A stretch of DNA of 64,000 nt from Deltaproteobacteria bacterium. Lineage in GTDB: Bacteria; Myxococcota_A; Polyangia; Haliangiales; JADYYK01. Shown piece after piece: positions 12,593-21,210 of this stretch. The stretch lies in the NCBI GenBank assembly GCA_020853705.1, contig JADYYK010000137.1, forward strand, positions 26,575 to 90,574. The letters run 5' to 3'. Each line of letters begins with the position of its first letter. Within the stretch, counting starts at the first letter, position 1. The position numbers and the translations under genes are program-made. The notes beneath the pieces are model-generated. The model saw nothing but the letters and a program-made list of their open reading frames with translations, ran no database searches and was not told where the DNA came from.

Positions 12593-13822
12593 ATGCCGCA
12601 GGGCCCGCTGACGCTGGAGCCTTCGATCCCGCCCCGCCCGGGGCTGTCGGTGGGGCCACCGCTCAGGCCCGCCAACGCCACCGGGCGCGACGCTGGCGCC
12701 AGCCCCGGCGCTGGCCCCGGCTCCGGCGGCCCCTCGGCGCTGGTGCCGACGCCGAAGAAGCGCGATCTGCGCAGCATGCTGCGCCGCGCCCTGCGTCCCC
12801 CGCGCCGGCTGCGCTTCACCACCGAGGGCAAGTACTTCGTCGCCATCAGCATCGCGCTCGGCATCGCCGCCATCAACACCGGCAACAACCTGCTCTACCT
12901 GGTGCTGGGCTGGATGCTGTCGGTCATCGTGGCCTCGGGGATCCTGTCGGAGGCCTCGCTGCGCGGCCTCACCGTCAGCCGCAGCGCGCCGCAGCGCATC
13001 TTCGCCGGTCGCCCCTTCCTGATGGGGCTCGGCCTCAAGAACGACAAGGCGCGCCTGGCCAGCTTCTCGATCGAGGTCGAGGACCTGGTCGGCGGCCGGC
13101 CCATCGACAAGAAGTGCTACTTCCTCAAGGTGCCCTCGGGGCGCCTGCAGCAGACCTCGTATCGCCACACCATCCCGCGCCGCGGTGCCTACCGCTTCGA
13201 GGGCTTCCAGGTGTCGACCAAGTTCCCCTTCGCGCTGTTCCGCAAGTCGCGCCTGGTCGAGCACGCCGAGGAGGTCGTCGTGCTGCCCGCGCTGCACGGG
13301 GTCACCGCCCCCGCCGCGGGCGCGCTAGCGCGGGGCGAGGAGCCGCGCGGCCAGCTGGGTCGCCGCGGCGAGTTCTTCGGCCTGCGCGAGCTGCGCGACG
13401 GCGACGACCGCCGCGACGTGCACTGGCGCGCCACCGCGCGCGCCGGCCGCATGATGGTGCGCGAGCTGGAGGACGAGAGCGTGCGCGAGGCGGTCATCCA
13501 CCTCGACAACGCGCTGCCCGCCAGGCCCACGCCGGCCGAGGACGAGGCGCTGGAGCGCGCGGTCTCGATGGCGGCCTCGCTGGGGGCGCACTACATCGGG
13601 CGCGGCTTCGCGGTGCGCCTGATCGCGCGCGGCGAGCAGGTCGGCCCCGGCCAGGGCCCCGCGCACCTGACCCGCCTGCTGCGCGCGCTGGCCCTGCTGC
13701 CCACGGTGGCCGACACCGTCTCGTTCGCGGGCGCCCCGCCAGCGCGGGCGCAGAACATCTTCGTCGGCCGCCGCGGCGCCGCGCGCCCGCCCGCCGGCAT
13801 GACCAGCGTGGTCGAGGTGTAG
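12593..13822 (+). CDS. DUF58 domain protein
   Basis: The 409-residue protein has a Pro/Gly-rich N-terminus, two adjacent hydrophobic segments at about residues 80-120 (FVAISIALGIAAINTGNNLL, then LVLGWMLSVIVASGIL), and a C-terminal domain with the DUF58 signature GLRELRDGDDRRDVHWRATA. It is expected to sit in the inner membrane with the DUF58 domain outside or juxtamembrane. Function in the MoxR-DUF58-transglutaminase set is not established. It is spaced 2 nt from moxR and 2 nt from the following TTG-start gene, so all three are surely one transcript. Confidence 0.93.
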   Translation: MPQGPLTLEPSIPPRPGLSVGPPLRPANATGRDAGASPGAGPGSGGPSALVPTPKKRDLRSMLRRALRPPRRLRFTTEGKYFVAISIALGIAAINTGNNLLYLVLGWMLSVIVASGILSEASLRGLTVSRSAPQRIFAGRPFLMGLGLKNDKARLASFSIEVEDLVGGRPIDKKCYFLKVPSGRLQQTSYRHTIPRRGAYRFEGFQVSTKFPFALFRKSRLVEHAEEVVVLPALHGVTAPAAGALARGEEPRGQLGRRGEFFGLRELRDGDDRRDVHWRATARAGRMMVRELEDESVREAVIHLDNALPARPTPAEDEALERAVSMAASLGAHYIGRGFAVRLIARGEQVGPGQGPAHLTRLLRALALLPTVADTVSFAGAPPARAQNIFVGRRGAARPPAGMTSVVEV

Positions 13823-13824
13823 CC

Positions 13825-16077
13825 TTGCGCTTCTCGGCCATCCACAAGACGTCGACCTACCTGATGGCGCTGGCGGCCTGGGGCTCGGTGACGCTGGGCG
13901 CCGAGCCCGATCCGCTGCTGCTGCTGGCCATCCCGCTGCTGCTGGTGTCGTGGTGGCTGGAGCCGCCGCGGGTGCGCCCCGAGACCATGGCGCGCTGGAC
14001 CGTGGTGTGGAACGTCGCCACCGTCGCGCTGTTCGTGCTGACCGTGATGTCGATCCTGTCGGGCGAACCCGCGGTGCCCGCCGGCATCCGCTTCCTCGGC
14101 TTCCTGCTGGTCAACAAGCTGTGCAACCGACGCGCGTCCAAGGACTACCAGCAGATCTACGTCATCACGTTCCTCCTGCTGGTGGCCGCGACCACGGTCA
14201 ACACCGAGCTGACCTACGCGGTGTGCTTCACCGCTTACGTGGTGTTCGCGACCTGGGCCCTCATCCTGTTCCACCTGCGCCGCGAGATGGAGGATAACTA
14301 CCTCCTCAAGCACTCCGACGACGCCTCGTCCGAGAAGGTCGAGGTCACCCGCATCCTGAACTCGCGGCGCATCGTGGGCGGCGCCTTCCTGGCCGGGACC
14401 TCGCTGGTGTCGCTGGGGATCTTCCTGGGCTCCGCGCTGCTGTTCGTGTTCTTCCCGCGCGTCGGCTTCGGCATGTTCTTCAACCAGGGTCGGCGCGGGC
14501 TGTCCCTGGCCGGCTTCTCCGATGGGGTGCGCCTCGGCGGCCACGGTCTCATCAAGGACAACCCCGCGGTGGTCATGCGCGTCGAGGTGCCGCCCGGGCC
14601 GCTGCGCGGCAAGCACGCGCCGGCGCAGCACTGGCGCGGCGTGGCCTTCGATCGCTACGCCGACGGGCGCTGGTCGCGCTCGAGCGACGCCTGGCCGACG
14701 CACCTCGTGCTGCGCGACGACCGCGGCTACCTGTTCTTGCGCGACCAGCGCTGGCCGGTGTCGCTGCCCGAGCTGCGCGCACGCAGCGAGGCCGCCACGC
14801 GCCTCCGGATCTACCTCGAGCCGCTGGACAGCTCGGCGCTGTTCGCGCCCGGTCGCCCGGTCGCGTTCCAGGCCCAGAAGCCCTACACCCTGCGCGGCAT
14901 GCCGGTGCTGCGCAGCGGCCTCAACGACGAGGTCCAGATCCCGCACTCGGCGGGCCTGATCTACACCGCCTTCAGCGAGCTCCAGCCGGTGCGCGACACC
15001 GAGCTCGTCAGCGCGCCCGACATCGCGGCCAATGACCCGCGCTACGCGCCCTACCTGCAGCTGCCCCCCGAGCTGCCGGCGCGGGTCAAGGCGCTGGGGC
15101 GCCAGCTCACCGACGGCCTGAGCGGCCCGCTGGCCAAGGCGCGCGCGGTCGAGAGCTACCTGGCGCGCTTCCCTTACACCCGCAACATGGACACCGACGA
15201 GCGCGACGAGCCGCTCGATCACTTCCTGTTCGTGCGCAAGAAGGGCCACTGCGAGTACTTCGCCAGCGCCATGGCCATCCTGCTGCGCGCGGGTGGCGTG
15301 CCCACCCGCAGCGTCAACGGCTTCTATGGCGGCGAGTGGAACGAGTACGGCAACTACATCGCGGTGCGCTCGGGCGACGCGCACTCCTGGGTCGAGGTCT
15401 ACATCGACGGCCACGGCTGGGTGCCCTTCGACCCCACGCCGGCCGACGGTCGCGACGAGATGGGCAGCGGCAGCGGCGGCTGGCGCGCCAAGCTCAGGCG
15501 CTGGTTCGACACCTTGCGCCTGAAGTGGTTCAAGTGGGTCATCGAGTACGATCTGTCGCGCCAGCTGTCGGTGTTCCGCGGCCTGCGCGAGTGGCTGTCG
15601 CTCAAGGCGCTGCGCGCCACGCGGGCCCAGCTGTGGCGCACCCCGCGGCAGTGGCTGGCGGCGCACACGTGGGACCTCGCCATCTTCATCGGCGTGGTGG
15701 GCGGCGTCATCGCGCTGATCATCTGGCGCCGGCGCCGGCGCAAGCGCCCCACCGGCGGCCCGGCCCCGCGCCGTCGCCAGAGCAACGTCGGCGCCGCCGC
15801 CATCGCGCTGTACACGCGCACGCTCGACCGCCTGGCCCGGCGCGGCCACATCAAGGCGCCGCAGGCGACCCCGCGCGAGTTCGCGCGCGCGCTGCGCAAC
15901 CTCGGCGTCCCCGGCGCGCTGGCCTTCGGCGAGCTGACCGAGGTCTACCTGGGCGCCCGCTTCGGCGAGATCGACACCGGCGGCCCCGAGCTGACCAGGC
16001 TGGCCGACGCCGTGCGTGACGTTGGCGTGGCGCGTCCGCCGAGCCCGGGCGCCGGCACCGCCGCGCGCGCCTCGTAA
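13825..16077 (+). CDS. TgpA-like membrane transglutaminase (DUF3488 / transglutaminase core / DUF4129)
   Basis: The 750-residue protein starts at TTG, 2 nt after the DUF58 stop; no ATG or GTG is better placed. Residues about 10-215 contain several transmembrane helices (LLLLAIPLLLVSWWLE, QIYVITFLLLVAATT). The periplasmic transglutaminase-like core has the Cys-His-Asp triad: C476 in KGHCEYFASAM, H520 in GDAHSWVEVYI and D536 in VPFDPTPAD. A transmembrane helix near residues 615-635 (AIFIGVVGGVIALIIW) precedes an Arg-rich stretch and a C-terminal DUF4129-like domain (IKAPQATPREFARAL). Family members such as Pseudomonas TgpA are essential inner-membrane proteins of unsettled role. All catalytic residues are intact. 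Confidence 0.93.
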   Translation: MRFSAIHKTSTYLMALAAWGSVTLGAEPDPLLLLAIPLLLVSWWLEPPRVRPETMARWTVVWNVATVALFVLTVMSILSGEPAVPAGIRFLGFLLVNKLCNRRASKDYQQIYVITFLLLVAATTVNTELTYAVCFTAYVVFATWALILFHLRREMEDNYLLKHSDDASSEKVEVTRILNSRRIVGGAFLAGTSLVSLGIFLGSALLFVFFPRVGFGMFFNQGRRGLSLAGFSDGVRLGGHGLIKDNPAVVMRVEVPPGPLRGKHAPAQHWRGVAFDRYADGRWSRSSDAWPTHLVLRDDRGYLFLRDQRWPVSLPELRARSEAATRLRIYLEPLDSSALFAPGRPVAFQAQKPYTLRGMPVLRSGLNDEVQIPHSAGLIYTAFSELQPVRDTELVSAPDIAANDPRYAPYLQLPPELPARVKALGRQLTDGLSGPLAKARAVESYLARFPYTRNMDTDERDEPLDHFLFVRKKGHCEYFASAMAILLRAGGVPTRSVNGFYGGEWNEYGNYIAVRSGDAHSWVEVYIDGHGWVPFDPTPADGRDEMGSGSGGWRAKLRRWFDTLRLKWFKWVIEYDLSRQLSVFRGLREWLSLKALRATRAQLWRTPRQWLAAHTWDLAIFIGVVGGVIALIIWRRRRRKRPTGGPAPRRRQSNVGAAAIALYTRTLDRLARRGHIKAPQATPREFARALRNLGVPGALAFGELTEVYLGARFGEIDTGGPELTRLADAVRDVGVARPPSPGAGTAARAS

Positions 16078-16239
16078 GCAGTTGCGGGCCTCTGGCGGGG
16101 GTGATACGGCTGGGACAGGATGAGCCGCAATGCCCACGCTGGTGCGTCAATCTGTCAACGCGACCTCCCCGCCGCGCGACATAAGCCGTCGAGATCGCTG
16201 GGGAGCCTCGGGGCACACCTGGTGCACACCCGGGGCGCG

Positions 16240-18120
16240 ATGACCGCGCTCCGTCCCCTCCTGCTGGCCAGCGTCGCCGCCTTCGGCGTCCTCACCATGG
16301 CCAGCGCCGCCCAGGCCCAGACCGCCCCCAGCAACACCTCGTTCACCCTCGAGGTCAGCGACAAGGGCGGCGCCGCGTTCTCCAACCTGAACGCCACCGA
16401 GCGCAACGAGCTGTTCAACCGCGCGCGCTGCGTGTGCGACACCGCGTTCACCATCCGGGTGCAGACCTCGGGCATGTCGGTGTGGACCGAGGACTTTGAC
16501 GAGGAGTTCGTCGAGATCTGGCTGGGCCAGAGCTGCGACAACCTGACCATGCAGGCCGACACCTGCCGGCACGTCGGCGACATGCTGCTCGGCGACATCC
16601 GCGACACCGATCAGGATCTCGCCATCAAGAGCAGCGAGTGGCGCAAGCCCGGCGCCGCCGCGACCTGCGACGACCCCGGCGTGACCAAGGGCAAGATCTG
16701 GCTGCTCGCCAACGTCGACAGCGACGCCGAGTACGAGGTCAACCTGTCCTCGGACGACATCAACATCGACTTCTCGCGCCCGGAGGCGCCCACGCTGGCC
16801 AAGGTCAGCGCTGGTGACAGCAACCTCGACCTCACCATCACGGTCACCAACACCACCGGGGTCAAGGGCTACCAGGTGCTGTGCTCGCCCGCCCCCACGA
16901 CCAGGTCGACCGCGCAGTTCAAGACCACCCAGGAGCTGTGCTCGATGGCCGACACCGCCGCGCCCGCCGGCTTCGAGGTCTGCTCCGGCGTCAGCGTCGA
17001 CCTGACCCCGGAGGCGACCGGCCTCGTCAACGGCACCGCGTACACCGTCAGCGTGGTGGCCATCGACGAGAACGGCAACGCCTCGACACCCAGCCAGACC
17101 ATGATGGGGACGCCCGTCGAGGGTGATGACTTCTACAAGAAGTACGTCAACGCCGGCGGCGCCGAGCAGGGCGGCTGCGCTGTCACGCCGGCGGCCGGAC
17201 GTCGCGCGGGGTGGCCCGCCGCGCTGGTGCTGGGCGGGGTGTTCGCGCTCGCGCTGGTGCTGCGCCGGCGGGCGCGCGTCCTCCCGGTCGTGGCGCTGCT
17301 GTGCCTGGGCCTCGGCGGACGCGCGCTGGCGCAGGACGCCGACGCCGACGCCGACGCCGAGGTGTCAGCGCGCGCCAGCACCGCGCCCGGCAAGGACCCG
17401 CTGCCCGAGCCGCCCACCACGGTGGCCGACGACGACAGCCACTTCTACGGCGACCCGCCGCTGCCCCCCGGCGGCGGCTGGGCCCGCGGTCGCTTCCTGG
17501 TCGAGCTCAAGTTCGGCCCCTACAAGCCCAACGTGGACGACGAGCCGGGCCTCACCAGCAAGCCCTATGAGACCGTGTTCGGCAGCGACGACGACGTCAT
17601 GAGCACGCTCGAGATCGGCACCGCGCTGTACCGCGGCGCCCTCGGCTGGGGCGGCGTCACCGGGTCGATCGGCTACTTCAACGCCACCGCCAACACCTTC
17701 GTGGCCGGCACCGACATGCGCAGCAGCGACGAGACCGAGTTCACCCTCATCCCGTTGACGCTGAATGGCATGTGGCGCCTCGATCAGCTGGGCGCGATGG
17801 GCATCCCGCTGGTGCCCTACGGCAAGCTCGGGCTGGTCTATGACCTGTGGTACTCGGACGGCGGCAATGGCGAGACCAGCGAGTCCGCGACCGGCGGCAG
17901 CGCCAGCGGCGGCAAGCTGGGCTGGCAGGGCGCCATCGGGCTCGGCTTCGTGCTCGACAGCCTGGACCGCGACATGGCGCGCAGCCTGGCAGCGGAGTCG
18001 GGGATCCAGCACCTGTACCTGTTCGCCGAGTACCTGCACGCCAGCGTCAGCGGCTTCGAGGACGCGGCGATCCACCTGGGTGACACCACCTGGATGGCGG
18101 GGATCGCCTTCGAGATGTGA
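16240..18120 (+). CDS. MYXO-CTERM-type anchored protein fused in frame to an outer-membrane beta-barrel protein
   Basis: The 626-residue protein begins with a clear signal peptide (MTALRPLLLASVAAFGVLTM..., cleavage likely after AQA). Residues about 30-300 are Cys-containing and fibronectin-III-like (GLVNGTAYTVSVVAIDENGN). Residues about 306-342 look like a myxobacterial MYXO-CTERM sorting tail: GGC, a hydrophobic helix ALVLGGVFALALVL, then RRRAR. Directly after comes a second signal-like stretch, LPVVALLCLGLGGRALAQ, then an Asp-Ala repeat and a barrel-like domain. A GTG at 17257 could start a separate product with a good signal peptide. From memory, the halves resemble the adjacent M. xanthus families named MXAN_2561 and MXAN_2562; this needs checking. 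It is either a true gene fusion or a lost stop codon. Confidence 0.75.
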   Translation: MTALRPLLLASVAAFGVLTMASAAQAQTAPSNTSFTLEVSDKGGAAFSNLNATERNELFNRARCVCDTAFTIRVQTSGMSVWTEDFDEEFVEIWLGQSCDNLTMQADTCRHVGDMLLGDIRDTDQDLAIKSSEWRKPGAAATCDDPGVTKGKIWLLANVDSDAEYEVNLSSDDINIDFSRPEAPTLAKVSAGDSNLDLTITVTNTTGVKGYQVLCSPAPTTRSTAQFKTTQELCSMADTAAPAGFEVCSGVSVDLTPEATGLVNGTAYTVSVVAIDENGNASTPSQTMMGTPVEGDDFYKKYVNAGGAEQGGCAVTPAAGRRAGWPAALVLGGVFALALVLRRRARVLPVVALLCLGLGGRALAQDADADADAEVSARASTAPGKDPLPEPPTTVADDDSHFYGDPPLPPGGGWARGRFLVELKFGPYKPNVDDEPGLTSKPYETVFGSDDDVMSTLEIGTALYRGALGWGGVTGSIGYFNATANTFVAGTDMRSSDETEFTLIPLTLNGMWRLDQLGAMGIPLVPYGKLGLVYDLWYSDGGNGETSESATGGSASGGKLGWQGAIGLGFVLDSLDRDMARSLAAESGIQHLYLFAEYLHASVSGFEDAAIHLGDTTWMAGIAFEM

Positions 18121-18150
18121 TCCCCGCGCGCGCTGGTGGCGGGCCTGGTC

Positions 18151-18189
18151 GAAAATTTCGCGCGCGAAATTTTTGACGGGAGGCACTAG
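18151..18189. repeat. Dispersed 39-bp element, copy 1, containing a 22-bp palindrome
   Basis: Positions 18152-18173 form a perfect 22-bp palindrome (AAAATTTCGCG and its complement), followed by TGACGGGAGGCACTAG. A diverged copy lies at 23489-23527, also just after an outer-membrane protein gene, sharing TGACGGG-GGCACTAG and the spacing of the A/T blocks. The A/T-rich core is striking in this G+C-rich sequence. It may be a terminator or a regulator site. The 3' end overlaps the truA -10 hexamer. Confidence 0.6.
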
Positions 18190-18192
18190 GCT
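18187..18192 (+). promoter_or_regulatory. Start-proximal -10-like hexamer TAGGCT for truA
   Basis: TAGGCT is followed by 9 nt and the GTG start of truA. The same hexamer precedes recN. No -35 is seen at normal spacing; TTGACG at 18173-18178 is only 8 nt away. Confidence 0.45.
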
Positions 18193-18201
18193 GCTGCCCG
18201 C

Positions 18202-19068
18202 GTGCGCAACCTCCGGCTGGTGATCGAGTACGACGGCACCAACTATCAGGGTTGGCAGCTGCAGCCGCCGCCTCAGCCCACGGTGCAGGGCGCGCTGGAG
18301 ACCGTGTTCCGCGACCTCACCGGCGAGCCCGCGCTGCGCGTGCGCGGCGCCGGGCGCACCGACGCCGGGGTCCACGCCCGCGGCCAGGTCGCCAACTTCT
18401 TCACCGAGAGCAGCATCCCGGCGCGCGGCCTCATGCTGGGTGCCAACAGCCGGCTGCCACGCGACATCGTGGTGCTGTCGTGTGAGGACGTGGCGCTCGA
18501 CTTCGACGCGCGCCGCTGTGCGCGCGGCAAGATCTACCGCTATGGCATCGTCAACCGGCTGGTGCGCAGCGCGCGCGACGACCGCTACCTGTGGCACGTG
18601 CGCTTCCCGCTCGAGCTGGCGCCGATGCAGGAGGCCGCCCGGCACCTCATCGGGCGCCATGACTTCCGCGCCTTCCGCGCCGCCAACTGCGAGCGCGAGA
18701 ACACCGTGCGCACGGTGCGGCGGATCGACGTCACGCGCGGGGACGATGACCGGATCTGGATCGAGGTCGAGGCCACCGCGTTCCTCAAGAACATGGTGCG
18801 CATCATCGCCGGGACCCTGGTCAGCGTCGGCCTCGGGCAGCTGACCCCGTCCGACGTCGCCAGCGTGCTGGCCGCGGGCGACCGCCGCCGCGCCGGCATG
18901 ACCGCCCCGGCGCAAGGCCTCGAGATGGTCCGCGTACTCTATGACCCGAGCGGCACCCCACCCCCCGAGTGGATCGAGACCGAGCGCGAGCCCCGTCGCA
19001 AGGGCGCGCCCCCGCCAGGTGTCGATGTCCCAGTACCAGTCGATGATGACGAGGATGATGACGAATAG
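18202..19068 (+). CDS. truA: tRNA pseudouridine(38-40) synthase TruA
   Basis: The 288-residue enzyme converts uridines 38-40 of the tRNA anticodon arm to pseudouridine. Landmarks: MRNLRLVIEYDGTNYQGWQ at the N-terminus, the catalytic aspartate D54 in GRTDAGVHARGQV, the substrate-binding segment ARGKIYRYGI, HDFRAFRA, and FLKNMVRIIAGTLVSVG near residue 195. The start is a GTG at 18202; no ribosome-binding site is visible, consistent with a very short or absent leader. The C-terminus carries an unusual acidic tail (VPVPVDDDEDDDE) beyond the normal fold. It is transcribed alone, upstream of a sigma-factor operon. Confidence 0.97.
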   Translation: MRNLRLVIEYDGTNYQGWQLQPPPQPTVQGALETVFRDLTGEPALRVRGAGRTDAGVHARGQVANFFTESSIPARGLMLGANSRLPRDIVVLSCEDVALDFDARRCARGKIYRYGIVNRLVRSARDDRYLWHVRFPLELAPMQEAARHLIGRHDFRAFRAANCERENTVRTVRRIDVTRGDDDRIWIEVEATAFLKNMVRIIAGTLVSVGLGQLTPSDVASVLAAGDRRRAGMTAPAQGLEMVRVLYDPSGTPPPEWIETEREPRRKGAPPPGVDVPVPVDDDEDDDE

Positions 19069-19158
19069 TGATCTCAGCTACTTAGCGGATGTGCGCCCGC
19101 GCACCCGCGAGCTGATTTTCGCTGTAAGCTCGTCGGCCTCCACACGTTTTGGGAGAGT

Positions 19159-19782
19159 GTGTTGATCTCCGAGCAGGCCGAGGCGCAGCTCCTCGAGGAG
19201 GAGCGCAGGCTGATCGAGCGCGCCCAGGCCGGCGACCGCGACGCCATCCGCCCGCTCTTCGAGCGCTTCGCGGAGCCGCTGTACTCGGGGGTCATCTTGC
19301 CGCGGCTGGGCGACGCCGCCACGGCCGAGGACGTCCTCAAGGACACCTTCCTCACCGCCATCGAGAAGATTGGCCAGTTCCGCTGGCAGGGGCGCACCGT
19401 CTATGTCTGGCTCAGGCAGATCGCGACCAACAAGGTGATCGACGTGCACCGGCGCACCGCCCGGGCGGGTCGGCTGGCGCATGCGCTGGCCGAGGAGCTC
19501 GAGACCACCACGGTGCCGACCACCTCGGCCGACGTGGCGCTGATCTCGGCCGAGGAGTCGCGCATCAACCGGGGGCGCATCGCCACCGCCATGGAGGCGC
19601 TGTCGCCGCGCTACCGGGAGGCCATCCGGCTGCGCCTCATCGAGGAGCAGCCGCGCGAGGCCTGCGCCGCCGCGATGAAGGTGTCGCTGGGCAACTTCGA
19701 CGTCCTGCTTTTCCGCGCCGTGCGCGCGTTTCGCAAGAGCTTCGGCGACCCGATGGGTGCCGAGGGCGAGGACTCCGCCTGA
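19159..19782 (+). CDS. ECF-type RNA polymerase sigma factor
   Basis: The 207-residue protein resembles sigma-70-family extracytoplasmic-function factors. Region 2 covers ALFERFAEPLYSGV-like sequence through TAEDVLKDTFLTAIEKI and WLRQIATNKVIDVHRRT. Region 4 covers MEALSPRYREAIRLRLIEE to LLFRAVRAFRKSF. The start is GTG at 19159 or the adjacent TTG at 19162, which is better spaced from GGGAG at 19151. A TGTAAGCT sequence at 19123-19130 could be its -10. The following three genes overlap or nearly overlap, giving a sigma / anti-sigma-like / lipoprotein / lipoprotein operon. The stimulus is unknown. Confidence 0.88.
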   Translation: MLISEQAEAQLLEEERRLIERAQAGDRDAIRPLFERFAEPLYSGVILPRLGDAATAEDVLKDTFLTAIEKIGQFRWQGRTVYVWLRQIATNKVIDVHRRTARAGRLAHALAEELETTTVPTTSADVALISAEESRINRGRIATAMEALSPRYREAIRLRLIEEQPREACAAAMKVSLGNFDVLLFRAVRAFRKSFGDPMGAEGEDSA

Positions 19783-19822
19783 TGTTCGAGTGCATGCAGC
19801 TGGATCACGAGGATAGCCGCCA

Positions 19823-20620
19823 GTGAACGAGAAGCCTCCATACGACGCGCCCCCAGGCGCCACCGGCAGCGACGCCGACAGCGGCGCCGAGCCCGAGCCC
19901 ACCGCCGAGGAGCTCGCGCGCGCGGCCTCGCTGGCGCGCCTGGTCGACCGCATCAGCGCGGGCGAGCCGCCCCCTCCGGCGATGCCGGCGGAGGACCGCC
20001 TGCTGCTGGACGCCGCCGCGATGATCCACGCCGCCCACCAGCCGCGCCAGCTGCCTGCGCGCAAGGTCAACGAGCTGGTCGCCGCCGCGCTGGCCCAGCC
20101 CGACGCCGAGCCGCGGCGCAGCTCTCGCAAGGCCGGACCGGACAAGACCGAGCCGGGCTTCGTGGGTCCGGTCTTGCTCGCCTTCCCCGGGGGCGCGCGC
20201 CGTGAGGCCGCGACCGCCACGGCGCCGGGGGACGCCGACGCCGACCTCAGCGCCGCGCCTGAGCGCGGCAGCGCGAGCGGGATCGACCTGCGTCCGCGCA
20301 GCACGCGGCTGCGCGTCATGGTCGGCACCGTGGTGCTGGCGATGGCCGCCGCGCTTGCGCTGTGGGTGTGGTCGGCGCGGCAGAACCGCCTCGGCGCCGG
20401 GCGCCCGGGCGGAGCCGGCCTGGCCACCGGGAGCGGCCTGGGTCAGAAGCTGCGCTCGCGCTCGGCGGGCTCGCTGCTGGGTGGCCCCATCGCCAGCGCC
20501 GAGTCGGGCAACGCGCGCGCGCGCATGGATCTGGTGTTCGCCGACCGGCTCAGCGGCTATCGCGAGGTCGTGTTCCGCGGCCGGGCCCGCCGTGGCGTGG
20601 CCACCGAGGTGTCGCCATGA
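19823..20620 (+). CDS. Single-pass membrane protein, probable anti-sigma factor
   Basis: The 265-residue protein starts at GTG and follows the sigma gene by 40 nt. The N-terminal cytosolic part (residues 1-160) is acidic and Pro-rich, with helical stretches such as EELARAASLARLVDRISAG and ARKVNELVAAALAQ. One transmembrane helix lies at about residues 163-180 (MVGTVVLAMAAALALWVW). A roughly 80-residue extracytoplasmic tail follows. There is no zinc-binding HxxxCxxC anti-sigma motif. The anti-sigma role is inferred from topology and gene order only. Its stop overlaps the next ATG (ATGA). Confidence 0.62.
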   Translation: MNEKPPYDAPPGATGSDADSGAEPEPTAEELARAASLARLVDRISAGEPPPPAMPAEDRLLLDAAAMIHAAHQPRQLPARKVNELVAAALAQPDAEPRRSSRKAGPDKTEPGFVGPVLLAFPGGARREAATATAPGDADADLSAAPERGSASGIDLRPRSTRLRVMVGTVVLAMAAALALWVWSARQNRLGAGRPGGAGLATGSGLGQKLRSRSAGSLLGGPIASAESGNARARMDLVFADRLSGYREVVFRGRARRGVATEVSP

Positions 20621-21210
20621 AGCGGGGGGCGGCGTTGTGGACGGCGCTGGGCCTCGGCCTGGTGCTGGCCCTCGGGGCGGGCGCCGGCGTCATCGGTTGC
20701 GGCCGCGGCGAGCGCAAGCCAGAGCCAGGTTCATCGACCAACCAGGTCGAGGGACCGCCGCTGGATCGCAAGCTGATGCTGTCGCTGGCGACCGCGCGTG
20801 CATATCACCACCAGGCCGACGTCTACGTCGCCGACGGCAACAACGAGGCGGCGCTCGACGTGGTGCGCAAGATCACACAGATGACATGGCCAGATGCACC
20901 CGAGGCTCAGGAGGCGCTGGATGACGCCTTCGCGCGCCTGGCCAAGCTGGAGCTGGCCGCCGGTCGCGCCGAGGAGGCGCTGGCGATCGCCAAGCGACGC
21001 CTGGAGGCTCCGGTGGCAGAGTCGTTCTTCCGGTCCAACCTGATCAGCGTGCAGGGCGAGCTCCTGAAGGCGCGCGCCGAGCAGCTGGACGCCACTGACC
21101 GTGGCGCCGCCAGCGCGCTCCGGCGTGAGGCCATCGCGACGTTCCAGCGCGCCATCGAGATGAACGAGCGGCTGCAGCTGCGCCTGCTCGAGGAGGAGAC
21201 GCAGCCGTGA
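20617..21210 (+). CDS. Lipoprotein with helical, TPR-like repeats
   Basis: The 197-residue protein begins MKRGAALWTALGLGLVLALG and has a probable lipobox GVIGC, so it is likely a secreted lipoprotein. The mature part is helical: ARAYHHQADVYVADGNNEAA, DDAFARLAKLELAAGRAEEA, REAIATFQRAIEMNERLQ. These resemble degenerate TPR helices. It overlaps the upstream anti-sigma-like gene (ATGA) and the downstream lipoprotein gene (GTGA), so all are co-translated. It may help sense the envelope signal for the sigma factor, but nothing in the sequence proves this. Confidence 0.72.
   Translation: MKRGAALWTALGLGLVLALGAGAGVIGCGRGERKPEPGSSTNQVEGPPLDRKLMLSLATARAYHHQADVYVADGNNEAALDVVRKITQMTWPDAPEAQEALDDAFARLAKLELAAGRAEEALAIAKRRLEAPVAESFFRSNLISVQGELLKARAEQLDATDRGAASALRREAIATFQRAIEMNERLQLRLLEEETQP

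Noticed and set aside
18182..18197. A sigma-54-like GGCAC...TGC sequence before truA
   Set aside because: The GG to GC distance is 9 nt rather than 10, and truA is a housekeeping gene.
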